Positions 1-8,242 are shown, counted from the stretch's first letter. The stretch is 18,729 bases of DNA from Gp6-AA40 sp050742535 (GCA_050742535.1 JBOGIQ010000088.1:1-18729), one strand, 5' to 3'. Translations and numbers: made by a program. The notes: generated by a model from the letters alone, not told the origin.

Positions 1-123
1 GACGAGGACATGTATGTACCGCTCGCCGAAGAGATCCGTCTCCTGACACGCGCCGGCTTCGATGTGGACGTCCCGTGGCGCCGGTCGCCGTTCGCGGTCA
101 TCGTCGGTTTGCGCCGAGTGTAA
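1..123 (+). CDS. C-terminal fragment of a class I SAM-dependent methyltransferase (partial)
   Basis: The reading frame is open from the first base of the window and ends at TAA 121-123, giving 40 residues; the start lies outside. The tail has the pattern LLTRAGF-x-VDVPWRRSPFAVIVG. This resembles the last helix and strand of many Rossmann-fold methyltransferases, where an 'AGF...V..WRR..FAV..' segment closes the sheet. No cofactor-binding motif is visible because the N-terminal part is missing. Identification rests on this tail pattern only, so the family is likely but the substrate is unknown. It lies on the plus strand, away from the minus-strand receptor operon. Confidence 0.5.
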   Translation, partial: DEDMYVPLAEEIRLLTRAGFDVDVPWRRSPFAVIVGLRRV

Positions 124-232
124 CCCGTCATCGAACCAGGGCATCCCAGCAGGATCAGCGCCAACAAAACAGCCCGTTTGCTGCTGCAGAAACTGGCAAG
201 GCGTTTGTCACTGATCTCTGTCGGGAGCCGTT

Positions 233-382
233 ATGAAGACCTTCACCCGCACGGATCATCTGAAGCGCGTGGATGCACTGCGGGACGAAATCGACGTGTT
301 CCGCCGTGTCTGTGACGGCGCCAAAGCCGATGCGCTGAAACGTCGTCATCGGCGTAAAGGGTCACCGCGTCGGCGTCGTTGA
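233..382 (+). CDS. Possible small protein (49 aa), hypothetical
   Basis: An ATG at 233 follows a GGGAG ribosome-binding-like sequence at 223-227, and the frame runs 49 codons to TGA 380-382. The first 37 residues read as an amphipathic, charged helix (DHLKRVDALRDEIDVFRRV) and the tail is Arg-rich. The helix faintly resembles the leading helix of Fic-family proteins ('..RVDAL..EIDAL...'), so it could be a decayed remnant of one, but no Fic core motif follows in any frame I read. It converges on the response-regulator gene that ends at 398. Codon pattern and RBS are acceptable, but the short length leaves real doubt. Confidence 0.3.
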   Translation: MKTFTRTDHLKRVDALRDEIDVFRRVCDGAKADALKRRHRRKGSPRRRR

Positions 383-397
383 GGCACGTCAGTCCGG

Positions 398-1348
398 TCA
401 CGAGATCTCCACCGACGTGTGCTCGGCGCAGAGCCTTCGCAACGTCCCCATCTTCTCGACGCGAGCCGCGAGCGGGTAGACGCACAGGACGTCCATTCGG
501 CGATTCTTCGCGACCTCGTCCCACAGGTGCTCCAGTTGAATCGCCGCTTCGCGCTGTCCTCGTACCCAGAGGGTCGGTGCGCCTTCGCCGCACGCGGCAA
601 CCCGGCCGTTCGTCGCCCGCCGCGCGGCATCGGTCAGCAGGTCGTCGGCAAGACTGAAAAAACGCACTGGATCGGGATAGCCGTCGACCATGATCTGCGC
701 CAGCAAGTCGCTGATCCTCAACGGCATGTACCGCTGTTCACGGATCGCGCAGTCGAGGTCCACCTGCACGGCGAGCAGATGTCGCCGAAGACCCTCCGTG
801 TGCGCGTCGGCCACCAGTGAAATCACGGCGTCGCCATTGTCCAGACCGCGCGCAATGAAGCGGCCGAACGCGCCGATCAGAGCCTCGTCGCTCGAACAGA
901 AAGTCACGTGGTGGTGGTGCGACGCGAGGCTGTCTCCGTCGGCGACACGCTCGAGCCCACCGTTCACGAATCGCGCACCTCGAGTGATCGCGTCGAGCGC
1001 GGCCAGCATGTCGCGCTGCGCGCGCGGCTTGTACACATACCCGTGCGCACCGCTCCGGAACGCCTGTTCGACAACCTCCAGCGACGTTTCAACGGTCAAG
1101 AACATGACCTTCGCGTGCGGAACCGAGGCCACGATGCGTCGCGCGACTTCGAAACCGTTCAGCGACGGCAGGCTCATGTCCAGGACGACGACGTCCGGCC
1201 GCAGCGTCGCAGCCTGATGAACGGCGTCCAACCCATCGGCTGCTTCGCCAACGATGCGCACGGACGGCGACTCCTGCAGCAGCTCGCAGACGAGCCGCCG
1301 GAACGCCGCATGATCTTCGACGACGAGGACACGATGAAGCTGCGTCAA
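398..1348 (-). CDS. Response regulator with receiver domain fused to a MEDS domain
   Basis: The product has 316 residues. Residues 4-125 form a receiver (CheY-like) domain: acidic pocket E11-D12, phospho-acceptor D57 (VVLDMSLP), T85 and K107 (YKPR). Residues 147-310 match the MEDS (methanogen/methylotroph, DcmR sensory) domain: an HHHHVTFCSSDE opening, then a DGYPDPVRF block, then ALW/EHLWDE-type helices and a VLCVYPLA strand. There is no helix-turn-helix, so phosphorylation cannot act directly on DNA through this protein. MEDS domains are thought to sense small organic ligands. The start is a TTG with AGGA about 11 nt upstream; no ATG or GTG is available in frame before an upstream stop. It is the last gene of the receptor-kinase-regulator operon, 40 nt after the kinase. 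Confidence 0.85.
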   Translation of the reverse strand: MTQLHRVLVVEDHAAFRRLVCELLQESPSVRIVGEAADGLDAVHQAATLRPDVVVLDMSLPSLNGFEVARRIVASVPHAKVMFLTVETSLEVVEQAFRSGAHGYVYKPRAQRDMLAALDAITRGARFVNGGLERVADGDSLASHHHHVTFCSSDEALIGAFGRFIARGLDNGDAVISLVADAHTEGLRRHLLAVQVDLDCAIREQRYMPLRISDLLAQIMVDGYPDPVRFFSLADDLLTDAARRATNGRVAACGEGAPTLWVRGQREAAIQLEHLWDEVAKNRRMDVLCVYPLAARVEKMGTLRRLCAEHTSVEIS

Positions 1349-1388
1349 CGACGCGTCGTCCTGTTCAGGGTGTCCGCGCGATCTGTGA

Positions 1389-3224
1389 TCATACAGTCGT
1401 CACCTCCGCGGATACGTCCGGGACGCCGACCGGCACGGTGACCCGCAGTCGAATGCCCGACGACGGCGCCGGCTGGACTTCCAGAATGCCGCCGACGGAT
1501 TCCACGCGTTCTCTCATGCTGATCAGCCCGAGGCCGGCACTCGGTACACCATCGACGACAAATCCCTTCCCGTCATCGCCGACCGTGAGCGCGACTCCCG
1601 GCGGTTCGCCAATCAAATCGATCCAGACCCGGCGTGCATCACTGTGCTTGACGGCGTTCACCAACCCTTCCTGTGCAACCCGGAACAGGCAGAGTGTCGT
1701 GCTGTCGTCGATCCCGGCTGGTACGTCGCGATGGGAGAACGTGATCGTCAGATGCGGGGTCGACAGCTCTCGACAGAGGTTCTCGAGGGCGGTGACGAGC
1801 CCGGACGGCGTCAGTCTCGGGGGATGCAGCCGGTGCGACAGGTCGCGCAGGCTTTTCGAGATCGCGTGCGCTGTTTCCACGGCCGCGTTGAGCCGTTTCA
1901 CGCTCTGGGCGGGCAGCTGCTCCGGAGCGATTCGATCGAGCTCGATCGAGAGCACGGCAAGCTGTTGATTGATGTCGTCGTGTAGCTCGCGCGAGATCCG
2001 GGCGCGCTCGGCTTCCTGTTCGATGAGCAGCTGCCGGCTGAGATGGCGAATGCGATCGTGGCTGACGCGCAGCTTGCTCTGACTGCCGCGCAGCTCCAGC
2101 TCGACACGCCGCCGTTGGGTCCGCTGAACGAGCAGGCCCAGGATCAGCGCCGTCTGCGCCACCATGAGGATCACCGCGCCGACGATGTAGAGGTAGTACT
2201 GCTCCCAGACACCTGGCACGCGAAACATGACGCGCGTTCCGGCGGGCACGCGCGACTCGTCGATCCCCCAGCGCCGCAGCTGGCGCCAATCCACTTGATC
2301 GAGATTCGTATCGAGCGCGGATACCGGTATGTCGTCGACCCGCTCTCCACGAAGCACGCGAAGCGCGAGCGTGGCGATGGCCTTCGTCTGGGTCAATTGA
2401 TCGCGGCGGCTGCCGCCGAGGATGCCGGTTTCAGCAGTGGCGTCCGCCCAGCTGTAGGTCGGCGCGTTCGCCGCGGACACGACGCGCGAGAGCGAATCCA
2501 TCACCTGAAACCGCTCCCCTGCTCCATCCTCTCGAATGACCGCGTAGTACACAGCCGAGTGTGGTGGCAATGCTCCGAGTTGTTGCTCGAGATCCCGCAT
2601 CACCAGGCCCGAGAGATAGGTGAACTCGACCCGGCGCTCGAATGGACGGAACTCCGCTCTGGCCTGGCTCTCGTAGTTCCGGTCGGCCATACCCGCGCCG
2701 CTCACGACGTACACGTGTTTCAGATCGGGCTGGAGTGCCAGCGCGATTTCGATTGAGCGGCCGAACCGAATCGGGTTGATCAGCCCCGTCGCATTCGCCA
2801 GGCGGCTTCGAGGGGGCATCAGCGTATGAAACACCGCAGGCGCATCGTGAAAGAGGTCGTTCCGGTGCTTGTTCATGAATTCGATGGCCTGCCCTCCGAT
2901 CGGGATGACGAGGTCGACGCCTCTTCCGCCGTACTTCAGACGCAGCAGGTCGACGTACGCACGCTCGTATTCGGGCCGCGCGAACCTCACGAAATCGAAG
3001 TCCTCCGTGTAGAAATCAACGCCCTCCTCGATACCCTCGCCGAGCAGCCGGGGCAACTCGCGTGCCCAGATCACCGAGAACTGGTCATCGGGCCTCGTCG
3101 AGTTCAGGACGACCACCTGCCTGCGGCCTTGGGCTTCCTGCGCGTGCGCGTGAGGGGCAAAAACGCAGGCGATGACAGCGGCGACGACCAACCCACGCCG
3201 CACGCCGCGTCCAAGGCTCAGCAT
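1389..3224 (-). CDS. Sensor histidine kinase with periplasmic ABC-substrate-binding-like sensor domain
   Basis: The product has 611 residues. Residues 1-29 are a signal peptide or N-terminal membrane anchor (APHAHAQ). Residues 35-335 resemble the ABC-transporter substrate-binding fold (ABC_sub_bind type: VVVLNSTRPDDQ, VDLVIPIGGQA, HVYVVSG). A membrane helix spans about 344-368, followed by a short coiled coil. The HisKA_3 dimerisation box has H415 in SRELHDD, as in the NarX/DegS class. The HATPase domain shows N523 (QEGLVNAVKHS), DDGKGF 550-555 and GLGL 564-567. It should autophosphorylate on H415 and pass phosphate to D57 of the REC-MEDS regulator encoded 40 nt downstream. Its ATG lies 4 nt after the receptor stop codon, so co-transcription and translational coupling with the receptor are likely. 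Confidence 0.9.
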   Translation of the reverse strand: MLSLGRGVRRGLVVAAVIACVFAPHAHAQEAQGRRQVVVLNSTRPDDQFSVIWARELPRLLGEGIEEGVDFYTEDFDFVRFARPEYERAYVDLLRLKYGGRGVDLVIPIGGQAIEFMNKHRNDLFHDAPAVFHTLMPPRSRLANATGLINPIRFGRSIEIALALQPDLKHVYVVSGAGMADRNYESQARAEFRPFERRVEFTYLSGLVMRDLEQQLGALPPHSAVYYAVIREDGAGERFQVMDSLSRVVSAANAPTYSWADATAETGILGGSRRDQLTQTKAIATLALRVLRGERVDDIPVSALDTNLDQVDWRQLRRWGIDESRVPAGTRVMFRVPGVWEQYYLYIVGAVILMVAQTALILGLLVQRTQRRRVELELRGSQSKLRVSHDRIRHLSRQLLIEQEAERARISRELHDDINQQLAVLSIELDRIAPEQLPAQSVKRLNAAVETAHAISKSLRDLSHRLHPPRLTPSGLVTALENLCRELSTPHLTITFSHRDVPAGIDDSTTLCLFRVAQEGLVNAVKHSDARRVWIDLIGEPPGVALTVGDDGKGFVVDGVPSAGLGLISMRERVESVGGILEVQPAPSSGIRLRVTVPVGVPDVSAEVTTV

Positions 3225-3228
3225 CGGG

Positions 3229-6200
3229 TCAGAACTCGGTTTCGACCGTAAGCCGGAAGAACCGCGGCGTCAGGATCGTATTGGGCCGTGGCCACGCCAC
3301 CCCTGGGACGAACGCGTTGTTGTAGGTGAGTCCCGCGCTCGAGTTCAGCATGTTGTAGACGTCGAGCGCCATCATCGCTCGCATGCGCCCGTGCCGCAGG
3401 ACCTTGGCCAGCCGGACGTCCATCTGGTTGATCCGGGCACCGTACCGCGTGCCCGGGGCCACCAGGTTCACGGTGACGTTGGACGCGTTCCCCGACAGAT
3501 CCCGTCCGAGCGACGCGGCTACGGCCGCGTTCGGCGCGGCGTAGTTCGCGGCGAGCATCGTTCCAGGCTTGCTCTGGAATGTTGCGGATAGCTGCGCGCC
3601 AACCTTGGGCAGCTCGTATGAGGCGAGGCCTCTGAACTGCGTCTGGATGCCAAACGCGACGTGACAGTACGGGCTGAGCGGACCCACGGTGGCGCTGGCA
3701 AGCCCGGGACCAAAGAGGCTCGAACCGGCCGCGTTCGTCGACAGCTCGGGGAGGCGCGCCCGGACGTCGCAGTTGTCCGCCACCGTCTGTCCCGTGCTCG
3801 TGCCGCCGATGAACGTGAAACCGGCCGCTCGCAGGTTGAGCGTCGCATCGAGCCCGCTGAAATACTGATACCAGCGTCCGTAGTTGCTCGAGTCGGCGAT
3901 GAGATTACTGACCTGACCTGCCTTGCCCGGCACGACATCGTACAGGCCGGGGACGACGTAGCCCCCGCCATCAGGCAGACGAGGATCCAGCGGAGCCGTG
4001 ACGCTGAACGGCGTCAGATCGGAGCGCTCCAGCGCCAGATTGTCGGCGACGGTAAAGCCACGGAACCAGCGGCGGACGTATGAAAGGGTCGCCGACGAGC
4101 GGTGAAGGATCTGGCGCTGAATCGAGACGTCGAGGGTCCAGTCCGATGGCCGGACGCCCCATCCGCGGAGAAGCGCCGGATCGAAGTTGTTGGTCAGGAT
4201 GTTCTGACCGAAGCGCGTGTTCGACATGACGCCGCACATGTCGCCGCCGCCCGGGCGGAGGTCCTGCGCGTTCGGATTCAGCAGGTCGCAATCGGGCACG
4301 AAGTTGCGGTTTGCGTCGTTCCAGGCCCGTGTGACACCTGCGGTGCCGAGCATCGGGGTCGTCTGCGGCATCCGAACCGTCGGATTGGTGGCCGTATAGA
4401 GGCCTCCGGTGCCGGCCCCCTCCAGATAGCGGCCAAAATGGACTTTGAGCGCCGTTCTGCCGTCGCCGAACAGGTCATAGGCGCCGCCCAGCCTGGGACT
4501 GATGTCCGTGTAGCCCTCCACGCCGGGCGTTTCCGGAATGACGATCGGTACCGGCAGGAATCTGGAGGGACCTTCCTGCTGCGCGGGAAACCAGCTCCAG
4601 GCGCGGTCGAATCGCACGGCGGCCAGCACGGTCAGACGCCCTCGCGTCCAGCGCTCCTGAGCGAAGACTGCGTCCCACAACGTGCGCGACCGGTTCATCC
4701 AGGGCGAGATCGACTGCGTCAGCTGATTCGGCACACCGTTGTTGAACCGGTACGTCAGGTTCTGGTTGTTGGTCGTCCAGGTCATGTCCTGGGTCATGAA
4801 TGTGCGCTGATAGCCGACCTTCACGCTGTGTGACCCGGTGACGTACGAGACCGAACCTTTCCACAGATAGGACGAGTTGTACGCGTCGCTGAAGTCCTGC
4901 GACCGATAGACCAGTCCGGGGATGTTGCCGTTGGCGGCACAGCCGCTCGCACACTGTTCGAGCACCCGAATCAGGTCGCGGGTCGGATTCGGATCGCGCT
5001 CGAAGTTTCCGAAGCCGAAATACGTGTTGCCAAAACCTGCTTCAAGGAGCATGCGATTTGACGCGGGGGAGGACCACGTCGCCTGCGCGATGCGCAACGG
5101 GCGTCCGAAGACGCCGACCGCTTCCGGGGATACGCGCGTCGGGTCGACACCGGCGGAGGTAGCGCCGGTGCAGGTGCGGCACAACGTCTGCTGGTCCCAG
5201 AACCCACTGACCTTGTTGCGCAACGTCATCTGCCAGGTGAGGCGCGCGCTGGCGTTCTCGAACAGCCGATCGGAGTACACGATCCGGCTCTTGTCCGGCG
5301 CGTACAGCCACTGCGCCGGGTCGCCGGCGTTGACGTTGTAGTACACGTCGGTGCTTTCTGTCGTGCTCCCGCCTCGATGGGCGGCGGCGAAATACCACAA
5401 GCGATCCCTGGCGATCGGCCCGCCGAACGCGCCGGAGACGTCGTAGACCTTGCTGAGCGGACTCGGCGACGAGACGCCCATCTCGCGCAGCGCCGGTGTC
5501 AGGTTATCGAACTGGAGTCCTTCTCCGGTTCCGCTGGCGAACAGGCTCCCATGCCTCGAGTTGCCCCCGGTCCTCGGCACTATGGCCACGAGGACCCCCG
5601 CTGTTTCCGTTTCGCCCAGGCCCCCCGCAACGGCGAAGGTCACTTCCTCGGCGACACCCGCGTCCATCGCAAAGCCGGTGGGTGAGTTGCTCGACGCTCC
5701 TGCGACGGGAACACCGTCGATTGTCAGACGACCCTCGTTGGCGCGCCCTCCATGGAGGGGAAACTGCATGGTCGTCGTGCCGGTCACGACGTCGTTCGTC
5801 GTCGTCACGACTCCGGGCATCAGCACGACGAGCGCGTTGTAGCTGCTGCGGACGGCCGGGAGTGCCTTCACCACCTCGGCGCGAAGTGTGGTCGCGGCGG
5901 CGGCGCTGCGGATATCGACTGTCGGTGTCTCGCCGGTTACGGTAATCGCTTCCGCAACCACGCCCGGTACGAGCTGCGCGTTGACGCTGGCCGTGAACGC
6001 GCTGGTAATCTGCACTCCCGCCCTCACATGTGAGCGGAATGCCTCGTGTGTGAACGTGACGGTGTAGGTGCCCGGCCGGAGACCTTCGATGCGGTATTGA
6101 CCGCTGCCGTCCGTGACGACGAGGCGGACCCTTTCGATCAGCGCGGAGCTCTCGGCCTGGACGGTGACCTCAGGAAGTGCGGCGCCGGACGCGTCCTGCA

Positions 6201-6288
6201 CGACGCCCGCAATAGCCTGCGCGAGTACGTCACAGGGAACCGCCGCAGCCAAAGCGATGAACAACACCAGCGTCCGGCAGACGACCAT
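3229..6288 (-). CDS. TonB-dependent outer-membrane receptor with carboxypeptidase-regulatory-like N-terminal domain
   Basis: The product has 1019 residues. There is a signal peptide to about A23 (CDVLAQ). Residues 26-105 are a CarboxypepD_reg-like beta-sandwich (AIAGVVQDASGAALPEVTV). A plug domain covers about 115-245 (VEAITVTGETPTVD, RLTIDGVPV). The rest is a beta-barrel ending in a terminal Phe (RLTVETEF), the signal recognised by the BAM machinery. Loop segments carry Cys pairs C370/C373, C446/C450 and C667/C685. The NDANRNFVPDCDLLNP loop is typical of the large acidobacterial receptors. The substrate is unknown; such proteins import oligosaccharides, peptides or chelates using TonB energy. 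It is the first gene of an operon with a sensor kinase and regulator. No strong ribosome-binding site precedes the ATG. The 112-bp leader holds three inverted repeats. Confidence 0.9.
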   Translation of the reverse strand: MVVCRTLVLFIALAAAVPCDVLAQAIAGVVQDASGAALPEVTVQAESSALIERVRLVVTDGSGQYRIEGLRPGTYTVTFTHEAFRSHVRAGVQITSAFTASVNAQLVPGVVAEAITVTGETPTVDIRSAAAATTLRAEVVKALPAVRSSYNALVVLMPGVVTTTNDVVTGTTTMQFPLHGGRANEGRLTIDGVPVAGASSNSPTGFAMDAGVAEEVTFAVAGGLGETETAGVLVAIVPRTGGNSRHGSLFASGTGEGLQFDNLTPALREMGVSSPSPLSKVYDVSGAFGGPIARDRLWYFAAAHRGGSTTESTDVYYNVNAGDPAQWLYAPDKSRIVYSDRLFENASARLTWQMTLRNKVSGFWDQQTLCRTCTGATSAGVDPTRVSPEAVGVFGRPLRIAQATWSSPASNRMLLEAGFGNTYFGFGNFERDPNPTRDLIRVLEQCASGCAANGNIPGLVYRSQDFSDAYNSSYLWKGSVSYVTGSHSVKVGYQRTFMTQDMTWTTNNQNLTYRFNNGVPNQLTQSISPWMNRSRTLWDAVFAQERWTRGRLTVLAAVRFDRAWSWFPAQQEGPSRFLPVPIVIPETPGVEGYTDISPRLGGAYDLFGDGRTALKVHFGRYLEGAGTGGLYTATNPTVRMPQTTPMLGTAGVTRAWNDANRNFVPDCDLLNPNAQDLRPGGGDMCGVMSNTRFGQNILTNNFDPALLRGWGVRPSDWTLDVSIQRQILHRSSATLSYVRRWFRGFTVADNLALERSDLTPFSVTAPLDPRLPDGGGYVVPGLYDVVPGKAGQVSNLIADSSNYGRWYQYFSGLDATLNLRAAGFTFIGGTSTGQTVADNCDVRARLPELSTNAAGSSLFGPGLASATVGPLSPYCHVAFGIQTQFRGLASYELPKVGAQLSATFQSKPGTMLAANYAAPNAAVAASLGRDLSGNASNVTVNLVAPGTRYGARINQMDVRLAKVLRHGRMRAMMALDVYNMLNSSAGLTYNNAFVPGVAWPRPNTILTPRFFRLTVETEF

Positions 6289-6323
6289 GGTCCAATCAGC
6301 GTGCGATGGTAGTGGTGGGGTGT

Positions 6324-6338
6324 AACTGGGAGCCAGTT
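6324..6338. repeat. Inverted repeat AACTGG-GAG-CCAGTT in the receptor leader
   Basis: Perfect 6-bp arms with a 3-bp spacer, 36 bp upstream of the receptor start codon. It may be an operator or a short RNA hairpin in the leader. No regulator can be assigned from sequence. Confidence 0.4.
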
Positions 6339-6359
6339 GGTAAAAGTGCGAGCCGCAGC

Positions 6360-6377
6360 CCTGTCAGAAGTGACAGG
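6360..6377 (-). promoter_or_regulatory. Palindromic element CCTGTCACTTCTGACAGG upstream of the receptor
   Basis: Arms of 7 bp (CCTGTCA / TGACAGG) around a 4-nt centre, 71 bp upstream of the receptor ATG. Read on the minus strand it matches 15 of 18 positions of an element at 9719-9736, upstream of an unrelated exported-protein gene. In both cases it has the same orientation relative to the gene, and both copies continue with GC after the last GG. It is a candidate binding site for a shared regulator. A CTGACA inside the right arm could also serve as a -35 box, but no good -10 follows. Confidence 0.45.
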
Positions 6378-6385
6378 TCCCTGCG

Positions 6386-6402
6386 GAAACGTTCAGCGTT
6401 TC
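6386..6402 (-). terminator. Small hairpin GAAACG-N5-CGTTTC at the end of the repeat-protein gene
   Basis: 6-bp perfect arms with a 5-nt loop that touch the stop codon of the minus-strand repeat-protein gene (6401-7420). There is no T-tract, so it is at best a weak or Rho-assisted terminator between that gene and the receptor operon. Confidence 0.25.
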
Positions 6403-7420
6403 ATTCGATCCTGACCAGCCGCAGCCGACCGTTCGGATCGACCTCGAATACCTGCCGCTCGGTCACCCACTCGTCTGGACCGCCCGGGCTGACGGTGGTC
6501 ACGATGCGCCGGATCACGCGCATCGGGTCGTTCGGCGACACGCGACTTCGGGCTTCCACCTCTTCCACGGTGTAGCTTCCGCCGTCGGCGGTCGCCGTGG
6601 TCGTCCGCACCACCCGCGTGCTCAACGGCGGCCGGCCGTTGAGGCTATACACATCTGTCTGGGGGGAATAAGTCTCGATCACGACCTGCTCCCGTTCCTT
6701 CGTGCCGGAGCTGCGGGTGAGGTTCACCTCTTTGACGGCCAGATTCCCGTTCAGATCGGGGCGCTGAATCGTCTCTTCCTCCACGCGCTCCGACGGTCCG
6801 GCTCTTCGTACTTCGCCCCGCCGTATCTCGATCGGTTTCCACCGCCCGTTGGCGTCGCGCGCCAGTTCAGCGCCCTCATGCCGGACCACGTCGGAGCTGA
6901 TCTGCCGTTCCGTGTACTCCGTGCGGTGGGTTTCCCGGACCGTCCCGTTGATGTCGGTCACCAGCAGAGTCGTGTCGGTTCGCCGAACATCAGGTGCGAG
7001 CGATCGCGTCTCTTCCAACAGCTGCGACGTCAGGCGAAGACGGCCATTCAGATCTGGCACCCAGCTGCTGTGAACCGCGCTGGTGGTTCCGTTGGACCGA
7101 GTCTCCTGCCGGGATTCATTCGACCCTTCCAGTCGACGGCGACCGTCCACCATGACCCGAAACAGATCCTGTCTGGTGTGGGTGGTATCGCGCGCCTCGG
7201 TCGTCTCCGTCACGACTTCTCCGAGCGGCCCCACTCTGCCCTCGATGTTCCGCCCTTCGACCGTTTCAATAACGACTCTTCGGCCGCCGGATTCGCTTCG
7301 TGTGTGCAGGCGCCGCTGAGGGGCAAGGTCACCGGTCGTGTCGCTCTGCCATTGTCCGTGTGCGACTGCAGATGTGATGACGATGCAGAGAGAGATACCG
7401 GCAGTACGTAGAAAAGTCAT
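6401..7420 (-). CDS. Exported protein made of 33-residue D-x-N-G repeats, function unknown
   Basis: The product has 339 residues. A signal peptide covers about 1-22 (SAVAHGQ). The mature part is a tandem repeat anchored on an (N/D)G turn: D92-G93, N125-G126, N158-G159, N191-G192 and N224-G225, spaced exactly 33 residues apart. Weaker copies follow at N261, N297 and N330 (spacings 37, 36 and 33). A typical unit is 'PDLNGRL' followed by alternating polar and hydrophobic residues rich in R, E and T, suggesting two beta-strands per unit and a beta-rich solenoid or stacked sheet. I recognise no named family; YD/RHS repeats share the D-x-x-G-R turn but are shorter. It is transcribed toward the receptor operon, 112 bp away, and diverges from the methyltransferase at 7499. 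The ATG has no clear ribosome-binding site. Confidence 0.75.
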   Translation of the reverse strand: MTFLRTAGISLCIVITSAVAHGQWQSDTTGDLAPQRRLHTRSESGGRRVVIETVEGRNIEGRVGPLGEVVTETTEARDTTHTRQDLFRVMVDGRRRLEGSNESRQETRSNGTTSAVHSSWVPDLNGRLRLTSQLLEETRSLAPDVRRTDTTLLVTDINGTVRETHRTEYTERQISSDVVRHEGAELARDANGRWKPIEIRRGEVRRAGPSERVEEETIQRPDLNGNLAVKEVNLTRSSGTKEREQVVIETYSPQTDVYSLNGRPPLSTRVVRTTTATADGGSYTVEEVEARSRVSPNDPMRVIRRIVTTVSPGGPDEWVTERQVFEVDPNGRLRLVRIE

Positions 7421-7498
7421 GGCTAACGTCCGACGTACGCGAGTGCATATCCCCTGCCGCGGCGGTATCCTTCAGACTGCTTCTTTTCGCAGGCCGTT

Positions 7499-8242
7499 GT
7501 GAGTTCCGACTTCTACGATCACCCTGATCTGTACGACGCACTCCTGCCGGTCGGCGCCCATCTGCCCTTCTATGCCGGCCTGGCCCGGCAGCAGGCCGGC
7601 GCGGTGCTGGAACTCGCCTGCGGCACAGGTCAGATCACGATCCCGATCGCGGTGAACGGACATCCGACCGTCGGGCTCGATCGGTCACGCGCCATGCTCG
7701 ACGTCGCCACGAAACGAGCGGTAGCAGCGAACGCGCGTGTTGAGTTCGTCGAGGGCGACATGCGCGACTTCGCGCTGGATCGCAAGTTCGACCTGATCTT
7801 CGTCGCGCGCAACTCGCTCCTGCATTTGCTGTCGACGGCGGATCTGCTGGCTGCGTTTGCCGCCGTGCGGCGTCACCTGGCGCCGAATGGCGTGTTCGCA
7901 TTCGACATCTTCAGTCCGTCGGCCAGGCTGCTGGCCAGACCGGCCGGCCAGCGCTTTCCGACGATGGAGGTGAGCGCACCGCAGTTTGGGTCGCTGTCTG
8001 TGGAAGGAACCTGCGACTACGATTCCGCGACTCAGGTGAACCACGGGACGTGGTACATCTCGACGCAGGATAAGCGGGACCAGTGGATTGTGCCGCTGGT
8101 CCTCCGGAGCATCTTTCCTCAGGAACTGCCGTTGCTGCTGTCGGCTGCCGGCCTCGAACTAGTCAGCCGGTTCGGTGAGCTTTCCCGCGAACCGTTCGGC
8201 GCTGGCAGCCGAATACAGCTGTGTCTCTGCCGACGGCTCTAG
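7499..8242 (+). CDS. Class I SAM-dependent methyltransferase
   Basis: The product has 247 residues. The SAM-binding motif I is VLELACGTGQ (36-45), with the acidic ribose-binding residue D61 (VGLDRS). Motif II/III is VEGDMRDF (84-91), followed by the FDLIFVARNSLLHL strand (97-110) and a post-motif HLAPNGVFAFDIFSP. This is the usual order for Methyltransf_11/25 small-molecule methyltransferases. The opening FYDHPDLYDALLPVGAHLPFY is common in this subgroup and supports the GTG start at 7499; the ribosome-binding site is weak. The methyl acceptor cannot be predicted. It is divergent from the repeat-protein gene (78 bp apart) and convergent with the DUF5666 gene (8 bp apart), so it probably forms a single-gene transcript. 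Confidence 0.85.
   Translation: MSSDFYDHPDLYDALLPVGAHLPFYAGLARQQAGAVLELACGTGQITIPIAVNGHPTVGLDRSRAMLDVATKRAVAANARVEFVEGDMRDFALDRKFDLIFVARNSLLHLLSTADLLAAFAAVRRHLAPNGVFAFDIFSPSARLLARPAGQRFPTMEVSAPQFGSLSVEGTCDYDSATQVNHGTWYISTQDKRDQWIVPLVLRSIFPQELPLLLSAAGLELVSRFGELSREPFGAGSRIQLCLCRRL

Noticed and set aside
193..209. Sigma-54-like promoter CTGGCAAG-N4-TTGTC
   Set aside because: The nearly invariant GC of the -12 element is GT here, and the only downstream gene is a doubtful 49-codon ORF.
1639..2289. 216-codon minus-strand frame inside the kinase gene
   Set aside because: It is a shadow frame of the kinase gene, rich in Arg and Ala, with no domain; the kinase frame has all expected motifs.
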